Assembly: GCA_049318625.1 (NCBI GenBank)
Contig: JBMOGA010000105.1
Coordinates: 1-8,538 of the forward strand
Direction of reading: 5' to 3'
DNA from: JBMOGA01 sp049318625
GTDB lineage: Bacteria > Pseudomonadota > Alphaproteobacteria > Rhizobiales > Hyphomicrobiaceae
DNA length: 8,538 nucleotides
Part shown: positions 1 through 6,518 of the stretch, one piece after another
Layout of the letters: every line of letters starts with the position of its first letter
Numbering within the stretch: position 1 is the stretch's first letter
Translations under genes and position numbers: made by a program
The notes under the pieces: generated by a model
Told to the model about the DNA's origin: nothing
The model's input: only the letters and a program-made list of their open reading frames with translations
Databases searched by the model: none

Positions 1-40
1 AAGCCTCAACCGAGGATACGGGGCTACCGAAGACCCAAGT

Positions 41-1642
41 TCAACAACCTGCTAATGCCTGGAGAGGGTCCGCCGTGCTTCCCTCGCCCGTTTCCAACGC
101 CTGGGCCAACAGGACCAGCGCCCAGGGATTTTCGCCCTTGAGCACCGCCGCGCGCCACAGCGCAACCGCAGCAGCCGGATTCTTCGGCAGCCCGCCTTGG
201 CCCTCCTTGTGGAAACGGCCCAGGTTGACCATGCCGTACGTGTTGAGGAGATCGGCCGAGCGCTCGAACCACACGCGCGCCTCGGCGGCGTCGGGCGTCC
301 GGCCGATACCGTCGCGGATCATGACGCCATAGACGTTCATACCCGAAGCGTCACCGGCATCAGCGGCCGCTTTGGCAAGCAGCAGCGCGCGCGACAGATC
401 ACGGGCCGTTCCTGATCCCTGCCTGAGATGGATGGCAAGCTCCCACTGGGCCTGCCGATGACTGCGCGTTACGGCGAGCTCGAACAGGCGGACTGCAAGC
501 TCTACGTCACGCGGCACATCCGAACCCGACCTGTAGGAGCGCGCGAGCGCCACGAGGTCGCCCGTCCATCCAGCGCGCGCACGAATGCAGTTGAGGCGCA
601 CATGCCGCTCGGGCAGCGTTGCGCAATCCGGCAACAGCGCAAGCGCGGCCCGATCGGAAATGACCTCTGCGTCACGCAGGAATTGCAGGAGATCGGCTGT
701 CGCCTGCGCCTTTACGCGCTCGTCGCCACCGACCACGTAGCCGCGCTGCAGGCAGGTCTTGAACAGGTAATCCGTCTGCGAGCCCGGCGTGATGCGCCGG
801 TTCGTTCCTCGATGATACAGGAGAAAGTTCTCATCGCGGTCGAAGCGGCCGGAGCAATTTTGGCTGGCCCAGTTGTCGGCCGCGAACATGACGCCGCTCG
901 TGCCTTCATAGGCGTGGTAGACCCCTGGGTACACGGCAACCCGTATGGTTGCCGTGCCGGCCTTGCGCATCTTCTCGACGTATTCGATGCAGGGTCCAAC
1001 GAGCTGAGTCTCATCGAGTTCGGCCAGCATGAAGAAGATGGGGCCGCCCGTCGTGCGCACGTCACGCTGTGGAAAGTTGCAGCCGCCGATGGCGATGGCG
1101 ACATGGGCGGCAAAGGTGGCCTTGCCGACCTCCATGCGCTTGCGCAGCCCATCGAGGGCGGCCGAGTAGGCCGCCTCGCCGCCGCGCGACATACCCAAGA
1201 CGATGATCTTCTGTGGATCGACCCAGTTCTGGGACGAGAGCCAGCGATGGCCGGCAAAGGCGTCCGAATTGGACTTCGACTGAGCGACGCGGTTCTGGTC
1301 GTCTCCCGTTCGCCGCACACCGCGCGGCGAGAAGCTGTCGACGACGAGGGCCGCAATGCCTTCGCGGGACAGAACGCGGGCATAGTAATGTTCAACGAGA
1401 GCGTTCACACCGCCGCTGGAATTGATGATGACGGCCGCCGGCACCCGGCCCTCGATCCTGGGCCGATAGAGCACAGCCGTCACGCGGTCCTCGCCAAAAC
1501 CGGTGAGCCCCTTCGGCCAGCGGGAGGTGAACTCGATGCCGCGCGTGAACTCCCAAGGCTCGTCCGCCGCCAAGGCGGGGCAGCAGAGATGGACCGAAAG
1601 ACAGATAATTGTCGCGACGCGAGCGATCCACGTTCGGGTCAT
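41..1642 (-). CDS. Exported dienelactone-hydrolase-like serine hydrolase with C-terminal Sel1 repeats
   Basis: A 533-aa alpha/beta hydrolase, probably periplasmic; substrate unknown. Seen: residues 1-25 look like a Sec signal peptide (Arg-containing start, hydrophobic core, ALA-A cleavage region). The hydrolase domain spans about 30-325. The nucleophile is Ser152 in GMSRGG, the acid probably Asp210 in AELDE, and the histidine His243 in PGVYHAYEG, the order of the dienelactone hydrolase family; Ser replaces the Cys of classical dienelactone hydrolases. From about 358 to the end lie about four and a half Sel1-like repeats (358-393, 394-430, 431-467, 468-503, then a short fifth), a helical type usually used for protein contacts. 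Start: ATG at 1642 follows GGGAG by 8 nt and puts the signal peptide at the N-terminus; ATGs at 1657 and 1678 are less suitable. The C-terminus stops abruptly within the fifth repeat. The upstream gene on the same strand is 390 bases away and has its own terminator, so this gene is probably transcribed alone. Fold confidence is high; substrate is unknown. Confidence 0.85.
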   Translation of the reverse strand: MTRTWIARVATIICLSVHLCCPALAADEPWEFTRGIEFTSRWPKGLTGFGEDRVTAVLYRPRIEGRVPAAVIINSSGGVNALVEHYYARVLSREGIAALVVDSFSPRGVRRTGDDQNRVAQSKSNSDAFAGHRWLSSQNWVDPQKIIVLGMSRGGEAAYSAALDGLRKRMEVGKATFAAHVAIAIGGCNFPQRDVRTTGGPIFFMLAELDETQLVGPCIEYVEKMRKAGTATIRVAVYPGVYHAYEGTSGVMFAADNWASQNCSGRFDRDENFLLYHRGTNRRITPGSQTDYLFKTCLQRGYVVGGDERVKAQATADLLQFLRDAEVISDRAALALLPDCATLPERHVRLNCIRARAGWTGDLVALARSYRSGSDVPRDVELAVRLFELAVTRSHRQAQWELAIHLRQGSGTARDLSRALLLAKAAADAGDASGMNVYGVMIRDGIGRTPDAAEARVWFERSADLLNTYGMVNLGRFHKEGQGGLPKNPAAAVALWRAAVLKGENPWALVLLAQALETGEGSTADPLQALAGC

Positions 1643-1852
1643 GGCCAATTCTCCCATGCGAAGGGACCGCGGCGACAAGGCCCCGGCGGATGTCCAGAAT
1701 GAGCACTAAGCGGACCCAACGAGGTCGCGCAAGCTCCGGCCTCGGCACGGTCGCTCCAGGTCAAAAGCTGCCCACCTCACTTTACCCAATGGCCGCATCG
1801 CGCCCTGGCGCCGCCCTGCTGCATCTCCACCCCGTCCCCTCAAGCCAATCCT

Positions 1853-1881
1853 GTCGTCCTCAGGACAAGCCCGAGGCCGAC
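1853..1881. repeat. Imperfect stem-loop, possible dispersed palindromic repeat
   Basis: Seen: two 12-base arms (1853-1864 and 1870-1881) pair around the 5-base loop ACAAG with two mismatches; the core is CCTCAGG-ACAAG-CCCGAGG. It lies in a gene-free stretch, about 210 bases upstream of the hydrolase start and 150 bases downstream of the oxidoreductase stop. Core sequences of this kind (CCTCGGGCTTG-like) recur between genes in many Hyphomicrobiales genomes as far as I recall, but only one copy is in this window, so repeat status is inference. It has no T-run and is not a convincing terminator. Confidence 0.4.
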
Positions 1882-1970
1882 GCCGTGACGTGGTTCAAGG
1901 CCCCGGATCACCACGACCGCGCACCGCAGTGGTCCGACGACGGCATGGCGCACCCATGCGCAAACGCGAA

Positions 1971-1995
1971 CGCCCCCGGATGCAATCCGGGGGCG
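1971..1995 (-). terminator. Hairpin terminator of the DRL-like gene
   Basis: A perfect 11-bp inverted repeat (CGCCCCCGGAT, 3-base loop GCA, ATCCGGGGGCG) lies about 38 bases past the stop codon of the minus-strand oxidoreductase gene. Read on the minus strand it is followed by TTCGCGTTTGCG, only moderately T-rich, so it is either a weak intrinsic terminator or a 3'-end stabilising hairpin. Position and stem quality support the call. Confidence 0.7.
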
Positions 1996-2032
1996 CCATG
2001 CTTTCATTCGGAACCGGCCGCGGCCCCGATCG

Positions 2033-3385
2033 TCAAGTCACGTTCGGACGCGAGAACACCGCTTCCATTTCGCGGCGCACCTTCACGGCGCTGTCGTTCG
2101 GATCGTACTCGACGTCGTCCCACTTCACGCGCTGGCCCTCGGCGATATCGCGCTTGAGCTTCACGTTGTGGGCGAGGCCGAGCGGCAGATAGCCTTCCTT
2201 CAGCGACATCTGTGCCGGGGTCTGCTTGCCCCACACGCAGAACCCGCCCTCGCCGTCCAGCATCTCGCCCTTCTTGAGCGCCCGCTTGGCCGTCGCCGCG
2301 ACATCCGAATTGAAGCAGATCGGCGAGCCGGTCGGCTCCTTGCGCAGCGCCGCCGACGCGACCGACAGCCCGAGCTCGAGACCGATCATGTGCGTCGGGC
2401 GGTAGAGCGCCGCATACTTGCCCGTCTTGTCCGGCAGCATGCTGTATTCCTTGAAGCACTTCTGCGCGTACTCGCTCTCGCTGGTGATGGTGACGTAGGT
2501 GCCCATCACCAGATTGTGCGGCACGTCCTTGCCGTCGCGGTACAGCGAAGAGACGACCTCGGTGACGCCCGCCTTCTCTAGCGTGCCGCCATCCGACTTC
2601 GGCTTGCAGACCTCGGCCAGTTCGAACCGCGTCGCCGGCGGGAAGGCGAGACCGTCGGTCTGCGGCACGAGCCCCGTCGCGTTGCAGATCGCCGTCATCT
2701 CGATGCCCGACTTGGTGCCGTCGACGAACGAGTTGAACATCTTCGGGTTGATGTGGCTGCGGTCGTGGATCACCAGATAAGTGTCGAGGATGTCCCACAC
2801 CGTCTCGGGCGTCGACGCGTGATAGGTCGGGTGATAGCGCGTGCCCTTGCCGGCGCCGACCACCTGGAACCCGCACGAGCGCGCCCAGTCGACATGCTCG
2901 CAAACAAGTGCCGGCTGGTCGCCCCAGGCGAGCGAATAGACGACGCCCTTCTCGCGCGCCCGCTTGGCGAGCAGCGGCCCCGCCACCGAGTCGGCCTCGA
3001 CGTTGACCATCACCACGTGCTTGCCGTGTTCGATCGCCGCCAGCGCCAGTTTGATGCCGGTCGCCGGGTCGCCGGTAGCCTCGATGATGACTTCGATGTC
3101 CGGGTTCGTGATCAGCGACATCGCGTCGTCGGTCACGCAGGTCTTGCCGGTCTTTATGGCGTCCCCGATCGACTTGGCGTCGATCTGGTCCTTGGTCCAC
3201 TGCACGCCTTCCAGACGCTGCTGCGCGCGCGACGGCAGAAGATCGGCGAGGCCCGCGAGATGCATGCCGGTCGTCACGCGGACCTGCGACAGGAACATCG
3301 TGCCGAACTTGCCGGCGCCGACCTGGCCGATGCGCACCGGCCGGTTGTTTGCGGCGCGCTCCTTGAGCATGAATGACAGGTTCAC
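2033..3385 (-). CDS. DRL-like NAD(P)-dependent oxidoreductase with C-terminal SAF-like domain
   Basis: A cytosolic NAD(P)-dependent oxidoreductase of 450 aa, often annotated as 'homoserine dehydrogenase-like' or 'SAF domain protein'. Seen: a Rossmann N-terminus with GAGKFG (residues 23-28) in the GxGxxG position and an IIEATGDP strand-turn (100-107). A central catalytic region carries NVEADSVAGPLL (128-139), LAWGDQPALVCE (152-163), AGKGTRYHP (178-186) and SFVDGTKSGIEM (219-230). A SAF-like segment lies at about 362-428. Known: this family contains Brucella abortus DRL, which converts 1-deoxyxylulose 5-phosphate to methylerythritol 4-phosphate where normal DXR is absent; related paralogs have other or unknown substrates. 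Start: GTG at 3385 has AGAGGA 8 nt upstream; ATG at 3370 lacks an RBS. The longer reading upstream to 3775 would overlap the divergent gene and is rejected. Next to a UxaA-type dehydratase, a role in sugar-acid or polyol metabolism is as likely as isoprenoid synthesis. Family assignment is confident; reaction is not. Confidence 0.88.
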   Translation of the reverse strand: MNLSFMLKERAANNRPVRIGQVGAGKFGTMFLSQVRVTTGMHLAGLADLLPSRAQQRLEGVQWTKDQIDAKSIGDAIKTGKTCVTDDAMSLITNPDIEVIIEATGDPATGIKLALAAIEHGKHVVMVNVEADSVAGPLLAKRAREKGVVYSLAWGDQPALVCEHVDWARSCGFQVVGAGKGTRYHPTYHASTPETVWDILDTYLVIHDRSHINPKMFNSFVDGTKSGIEMTAICNATGLVPQTDGLAFPPATRFELAEVCKPKSDGGTLEKAGVTEVVSSLYRDGKDVPHNLVMGTYVTITSESEYAQKCFKEYSMLPDKTGKYAALYRPTHMIGLELGLSVASAALRKEPTGSPICFNSDVAATAKRALKKGEMLDGEGGFCVWGKQTPAQMSLKEGYLPLGLAHNVKLKRDIAEGQRVKWDDVEYDPNDSAVKVRREMEAVFSRPNVT

Positions 3386-3451
3386 GGGCGGTTTCCTCTG
3401 CTGACATGGAGAATTGGCGTCGCGGGCCATCGCCGGCGCGGCACGGTCGGA

Positions 3452-3466
3452 GATGACCACATCATC
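3452..3466. promoter_or_regulatory. Dyad in divergent promoter region, possible operator
   Basis: GATGA-CCACA-TCATC is a 5-5-5 inverted repeat between the divergent oxidoreductase and phytase-like genes. A second pair, GGTCG (3445-3449) and CGACC (3470-3474), flanks it almost symmetrically, its centre shifted by half a base. On the minus strand TATGAT (3469-3464) resembles a -10 box for the oxidoreductase gene, though no good -35 stands at the right distance. A regulator binding here could control both transcription units; no regulator gene is in the window. Short dyads arise by chance, so this is tentative. Confidence 0.3.
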
Positions 3467-3536
3467 ATACGACCGGCAAGCACCGGGCCGTGCAGGGCTG
3501 GACGGCGCGGGACGGGATGACGATCGATCGACCACG

Positions 3537-3560
3537 CCGGACACCGGCCCCGGCGTCCGG
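3537..3560 (+). promoter_or_regulatory. Leader hairpin before the phytase-like gene
   Basis: CCGGAC (3537-3542) and GTCCGG (3555-3560) form a perfect 6-bp inverted repeat with a 12-base GC-rich loop. It ends immediately before the weak ribosome binding region (AGAAGAG, 3562-3568) of the phytase-like gene. It could hinder or time ribosome access, or be a protein site; in such GC-rich DNA it could also be chance. Confidence 0.25.
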
Positions 3561-3572
3561 TAGAAGAGTGCG

Positions 3573-4826
3573 ATGACAGAGCCCGGCCCGAAGTTCAAAG
3601 CGCAGCGCCTCGCATGGCGCGACGTGTCCCTCGGGGTCATCCCGCTCGCCAACGGCCGCCGCATGCGGCTCACCCTCGGCCTCGGATCCGGGCTGTCGCA
3701 GCGGCCGGGCGACCCGGAGGGCACGCTGTGGGCCATCGCCGATCGCGGCCCCAACATCAAGGTCAAGCCGACCATCGAACGCTATGGGTTGCAGCACCTC
3801 AAGGCGCTGAAAAAAATCGACGGCGCCAAGATCATGCCGCGTCCCGACATCGGGCCGACGATCTGCCGCCTGGTGGTGGACGCCACATCGGTGCGGCTGG
3901 TCGAGCGGATCCCGCTCTGCGGCGCCAGCGGCCGGGCCATCACCGGCCTGCCGATCCCGTCCGGCCCGATCGACGTCGAGCCCGCCTATGATCTGGCGGG
4001 CAAGTCGCTCGGCAGCGATCCGTCCGGCGCCGACACCGAAGCGATCGTGGCACTGTCCGACGGCACCTTCTGGGTCGGCGACGAATACGGCCCGTCCCTG
4101 CTGCACGTAGCCGCCGACGGCCGCGTTTTGCGGCGGTGGGTGCCGAAGGGCCTCGAAGGCGCATTGCGGGGGGCCGACTACGACGTCAAGGGCGCACTGC
4201 CGGCCATCGCGCTGCGCCGGCGGATCAATCGCGGCTTCGAAGCCGTTGCAGCCTCCCCGGACGAACGCTGGCTCTACCTCGTCTTCCAGAGCCCGCTCGC
4301 CCATCCGGGCGTGGCCGCCTTCGAGGGCGCCCGCCACGTCCGTATCTGGAAGATCGATGCCCGCACCGGCGCCTGCGCCGCCCAGTTCCTCTACCCCCTC
4401 GATTCGCCCGAAACCTTCGCGCGCGACGCTGCGGCCGGCCCCGTCGAGGCGTCGGACATCAAGGTCAGCGAGATCGCCGTTCTCGGACCGGACCGCCTGC
4501 TGGTGTTGGAGCGCATCTCGCGCACGACCAAGATCTATCGCGTCGACCTGACGCCGGCCCTCGCCGTGCCGGGGGCCCACATGGACGCGAGAACCCGCCC
4601 GACGCTCGAGCAGGCGAGCGCCGCCGGCGCGCTGCCGACGACCGTGCCGGTGGTCGTCAAGACGCTGGTGCTGTCCACCGACGATGCGCCCGCCATGGAT
4701 CGCGACCTCGAAGGCCTCGTCATCCGCGCGCCGGACGAATTGCTGCTCGTCACCGACAACGATTTCAGCATCGAGGACGCCCGCACCCGGTTCTGGCGCG
4801 TCCGTCTGGCGACACCGCTGGCCTAA
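3573..4826 (+). CDS. Esterase-like/phytase-like beta-propeller protein, no signal peptide
   Basis: A 417-aa protein of the 'esterase-like activity of phytase' family (Pfam Phytase-like, PF13449), predicted beta-propeller. The true reaction of most members is unknown; phosphatase, esterase or lactonase activity is possible. Seen: ADTEAI (153-158) followed by FWVGDEYGPSLL (starting about 166; Asp170, Glu171), NRGFEAVAASPD (219-230, Glu223) and RDLEGLVI (377-384, Asp378, Glu380). The acidic D-x-E and F-E motifs in successive blades are typical of the family and probably bind metal. Most relatives I know of are exported, yet this N-terminus is hydrophilic, with no signal peptide or membrane segment, so the protein is probably cytosolic. 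Start: an in-frame TAG at 3561-3563 excludes any earlier start; the RBS (AGAAGAG, 4 nt before ATG) is weak. The UxaA-family gene follows 135 bases downstream on the same strand, so the two may be co-transcribed. Inference: it may open a sugar lactone or ester to feed the dehydratase. Confidence 0.82.
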   Translation: MTEPGPKFKAQRLAWRDVSLGVIPLANGRRMRLTLGLGSGLSQRPGDPEGTLWAIADRGPNIKVKPTIERYGLQHLKALKKIDGAKIMPRPDIGPTICRLVVDATSVRLVERIPLCGASGRAITGLPIPSGPIDVEPAYDLAGKSLGSDPSGADTEAIVALSDGTFWVGDEYGPSLLHVAADGRVLRRWVPKGLEGALRGADYDVKGALPAIALRRRINRGFEAVAASPDERWLYLVFQSPLAHPGVAAFEGARHVRIWKIDARTGACAAQFLYPLDSPETFARDAAAGPVEASDIKVSEIAVLGPDRLLVLERISRTTKIYRVDLTPALAVPGAHMDARTRPTLEQASAAGALPTTVPVVVKTLVLSTDDAPAMDRDLEGLVIRAPDELLLVTDNDFSIEDARTRFWRVRLATPLA

Positions 4827-4875
4827 GAGCCTGCCGCTGCGCGGCCGCCGCACCCGAGCCCCCCGCCGCCCCCCC

Positions 4876-4902
4876 TGGTCAAACCGGCGCGACTTGGACC
4901 AA
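4876..4902. promoter_or_regulatory. TGGTC...TTGGACCAA element upstream of the UxaA-family gene
   Basis: The gap between the phytase-like and dehydratase genes contains TGGTC (4876-4880) and the near-palindrome TTGG-A-CCAA (4894-4902), whose GACCA (4897-4901) is the inverted copy of TGGTC. TGGT/ACCA half-sites are typical of FadR-subfamily GntR repressors, which often control hexuronate and sugar-acid genes. Spacing is unlike the compact FadR-type site, so the whole element is only a candidate; it lies 60-85 bases before the start codon. Confidence 0.3.
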
Positions 4903-4916
4903 ACTCCGCCGCCAAA

Positions 4917-4935
4917 GCCACGACTGGAGCGTGGC
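4917..4935 (+). promoter_or_regulatory. Small stem-loop in the leader of the UxaA-family gene
   Basis: GCCACG (4917-4922) and CGTGGC (4930-4935) pair perfectly with a 7-base loop, ending about 13 bases before the AGGAG ribosome binding site (4950-4954). It could affect translation or mark a processed 5' end. It is too short to be a terminator for the preceding gene and has no T-run. Confidence 0.25.
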
Positions 4936-4961
4936 GGAACGAAACGCGCGAGGAGACGACC

Positions 4962-6497
4962 ATGCAGGACAAGCCGACCGCCACCGGACCGCGCACGTTG
5001 CGGCTTCACGCCAGTGACAATGTGATCGTCGCCGTCGACACCGTCGAAAAGGGCGCGTCGGGCCAGGGCATCACCGCCAGCCAGCGCATCCCGCGCGGCC
5101 ACAAGATGGCGATCGCCGCCATCGCGACCGGAGCTCCGGTGCGAAAGTTCGGCCAGATCATCGGCTTCGCCACCATCGACATCCGCCCCGGCGAGCACAT
5201 CCACACCCACAACTGCGGGTTTGCCGAGTTCGAGCGCGACTATGCCTTCGCCGCCGACGCCCGCGCGGAGCCGTTGCTGCCCGCCGCCGAACGCGCCACC
5301 TTCGAGGGCTACCGCCGCGCCAACGGCCGCGCCGGCACCCGCAATTACATCGGCATCCTGACCAGCGTGAACTGCTCCGCATCGGTGGCCCGGTTCATGG
5401 CCGAGGAGATCACCCGCTCGGGCATCCTGCGCGACTATCCGCACGTCGACGGCGTCATCCCGCTGGTTCACGGCACCGGCTGCGCCCTCGATCTCGATGG
5501 CGAGGGCTACGAACTCCTGAAGCGAACCCAGTGGGGCTATGCCGCCAACCCCAACATGGGGGGCGTCGTCATGGTCGGGCTCGGCTGCGAAGGCTTCCAG
5601 ATCGGCCGCTTCATGGAGGCCTACGGCATCAAGGAAAGCGACACGTTCCGCTCCTTCACGATCCAGGAGACGGGCGGCACGAAGAAGACCGTCGCCGCCG
5701 GCGTCGACGCCATCCGGACGATGTTGCCGGTCGTCGACAAGGCGCGCCGCGAGACCCTGCCGGCGTCCGAACTTGTGTTGGCACTGCAGTGCGGTGGATC
5801 CGACGGCTATTCGGGCATCACCGCCAACGTCGCGCTCGGAGCGGCCGTCGATCTGCTGGTCCGGCATGGCGGCACCGCCGTGCTGTCCGAGACGCCCGAG
5901 ATCTACGGCGCCGAACACCTGCTGACGCGGCGCGCCCGCAACCGCGCCGTCGGCGAGAAGCTGGTCGACATCATCCACTGGTGGCAGGACTACACGGCAA
6001 AGAACAACGGCTCCATGGACAACAATCCGAGCCCCGGCAACAAGCTCGGCGGGTTGACGACCATTCTGGAGAAGTCTCTCGGCGCCGCCGCCAAGGGTGG
6101 CACGACCACGCTCGAGGCCGTCTACCGCTACGCCGAGCCGGTCACCGCCAAGGGCTTCGTCTACATGGACACGCCCGGCTACGACCCGGTCGCCGCCACC
6201 GGCCAGGTCGCCGGCGGCTGCAACGTGCTGTGCTTCACGACCGGCCGCGGCTCCGCCTACGGCTGCAAGCCGACGCCGTCGATCAAGCTCGCCACCAACT
6301 CGGACATCTATCACCGCATGATCGACGACATGGACATCAACTGCGGCGATATCCTCGACGGCGTCACCATCGAGCAGAAGGGCCGCGAGATCTTCGATCA
6401 TGTGCTGCGGATCGCGTCGGGCGAACACTCCAAGTCGGAGGTCCTCGGCTACGGCGATGCCGAGTTCGTGCCCTGGCAGGTCGGCGCCACGATGTAG
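4962..6497 (+). CDS. UxaA/GarD-family altronate/galactarate-type dehydratase with N-terminal SAF domain
   Basis: A 511-aa cytosolic dehydratase that removes water from an aldonic or aldaric acid (altronate for UxaA, galactarate for GarD) to give a 2-keto-3-deoxy acid; exact substrate not readable. Seen: an N-terminal SAF domain (about 12-95) with RIPRGHKMA (43-50, His47) and GEHIHTHNC (77-85, His79/81/83), then GYRRANGRAGTRNYIGIL (116-133), VHGTGC (169-174), MVGLGCEGFQ (204-213), CGGSDG (277-282), ETPEIYGAEH, NPSPGNKLGG (starting at 355), TGRGSAYG (427-434) and the C-terminal GEHSKSEVLGYGDAEFVPW signature. Length matches full-length E. coli UxaA (495 aa) and GarD (523 aa), so it is not one of the split forms. 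The metal (iron or similar) is known for the family, not seen here. Start: AGGAG lies 7 nt before ATG. It probably shares a transcript with the phytase-like gene and converges on the membrane-protein gene 21 bases after its stop. All main motifs are intact. Confidence 0.95.
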   Translation: MQDKPTATGPRTLRLHASDNVIVAVDTVEKGASGQGITASQRIPRGHKMAIAAIATGAPVRKFGQIIGFATIDIRPGEHIHTHNCGFAEFERDYAFAADARAEPLLPAAERATFEGYRRANGRAGTRNYIGILTSVNCSASVARFMAEEITRSGILRDYPHVDGVIPLVHGTGCALDLDGEGYELLKRTQWGYAANPNMGGVVMVGLGCEGFQIGRFMEAYGIKESDTFRSFTIQETGGTKKTVAAGVDAIRTMLPVVDKARRETLPASELVLALQCGGSDGYSGITANVALGAAVDLLVRHGGTAVLSETPEIYGAEHLLTRRARNRAVGEKLVDIIHWWQDYTAKNNGSMDNNPSPGNKLGGLTTILEKSLGAAAKGGTTTLEAVYRYAEPVTAKGFVYMDTPGYDPVAATGQVAGGCNVLCFTTGRGSAYGCKPTPSIKLATNSDIYHRMIDDMDINCGDILDGVTIEQKGREIFDHVLRIASGEHSKSEVLGYGDAEFVPWQVGATM

Positions 6498-6518
6498 TCG
6501 CCGCGGCGCCCCGCCCGA

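Larger units (their letters stand above)
1643..2032. other. 390-base gene-free region
   Basis: This gap separates two minus-strand genes. It holds the stem-loop at 1853-1881 and the terminator hairpin at 1971-1995. It should also carry the promoter of the hydrolase gene on the minus strand; a weak TTGCGC / TTAGTG pair with 17-nt spacing lies around 1705-1735 but is not convincing. ORFs crossing this stretch on the plus strand have low-complexity, Arg/Pro-rich translations and look like noise. Confidence 0.6.

Noticed and set aside
4..15. CCTC-AACC-GAGG mini hairpin downstream of the hydrolase stop
   Set aside because: The stem has only 4 bp and the bases that would show a T-run lie outside the window, so it cannot be called a terminator.
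428..1702. A 424-codon open frame on the plus strand
   Set aside because: It is antisense to the serine hydrolase, which has a signal peptide, catalytic triad and RBS; the plus-strand translation has no recognisable motif.
2753..3376. A 207-codon plus-strand frame
   Set aside because: It is antisense to the oxidoreductase gene, with a low-complexity translation.
3386..3775. N-terminal extension of the DRL-like oxidoreductase to an ATG at 3775
   Set aside because: It would overlap the divergent phytase-like gene by about 200 bases, its sequence is Pro/Ser/Arg-rich noise, and GTG at 3385 has a clear AGAGGA ribosome binding site.
3465..6428. A 987-codon open frame on the minus strand across the phytase-like and dehydratase genes
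   Set aside because: It is exactly antisense to two well-recognised genes. Its translation is Gly/Ala/Val/Asp/Arg-rich with no domain and comes from the GC-rich third positions of the real genes. Its length alone is not evidence.
6483..6510. GGCGCC...GGCGCC inverted repeat at the convergent gene ends
   Set aside because: GGCGCC is self-palindromic and common in such GC-rich DNA, the loop is long, and there is no T-run on either strand.
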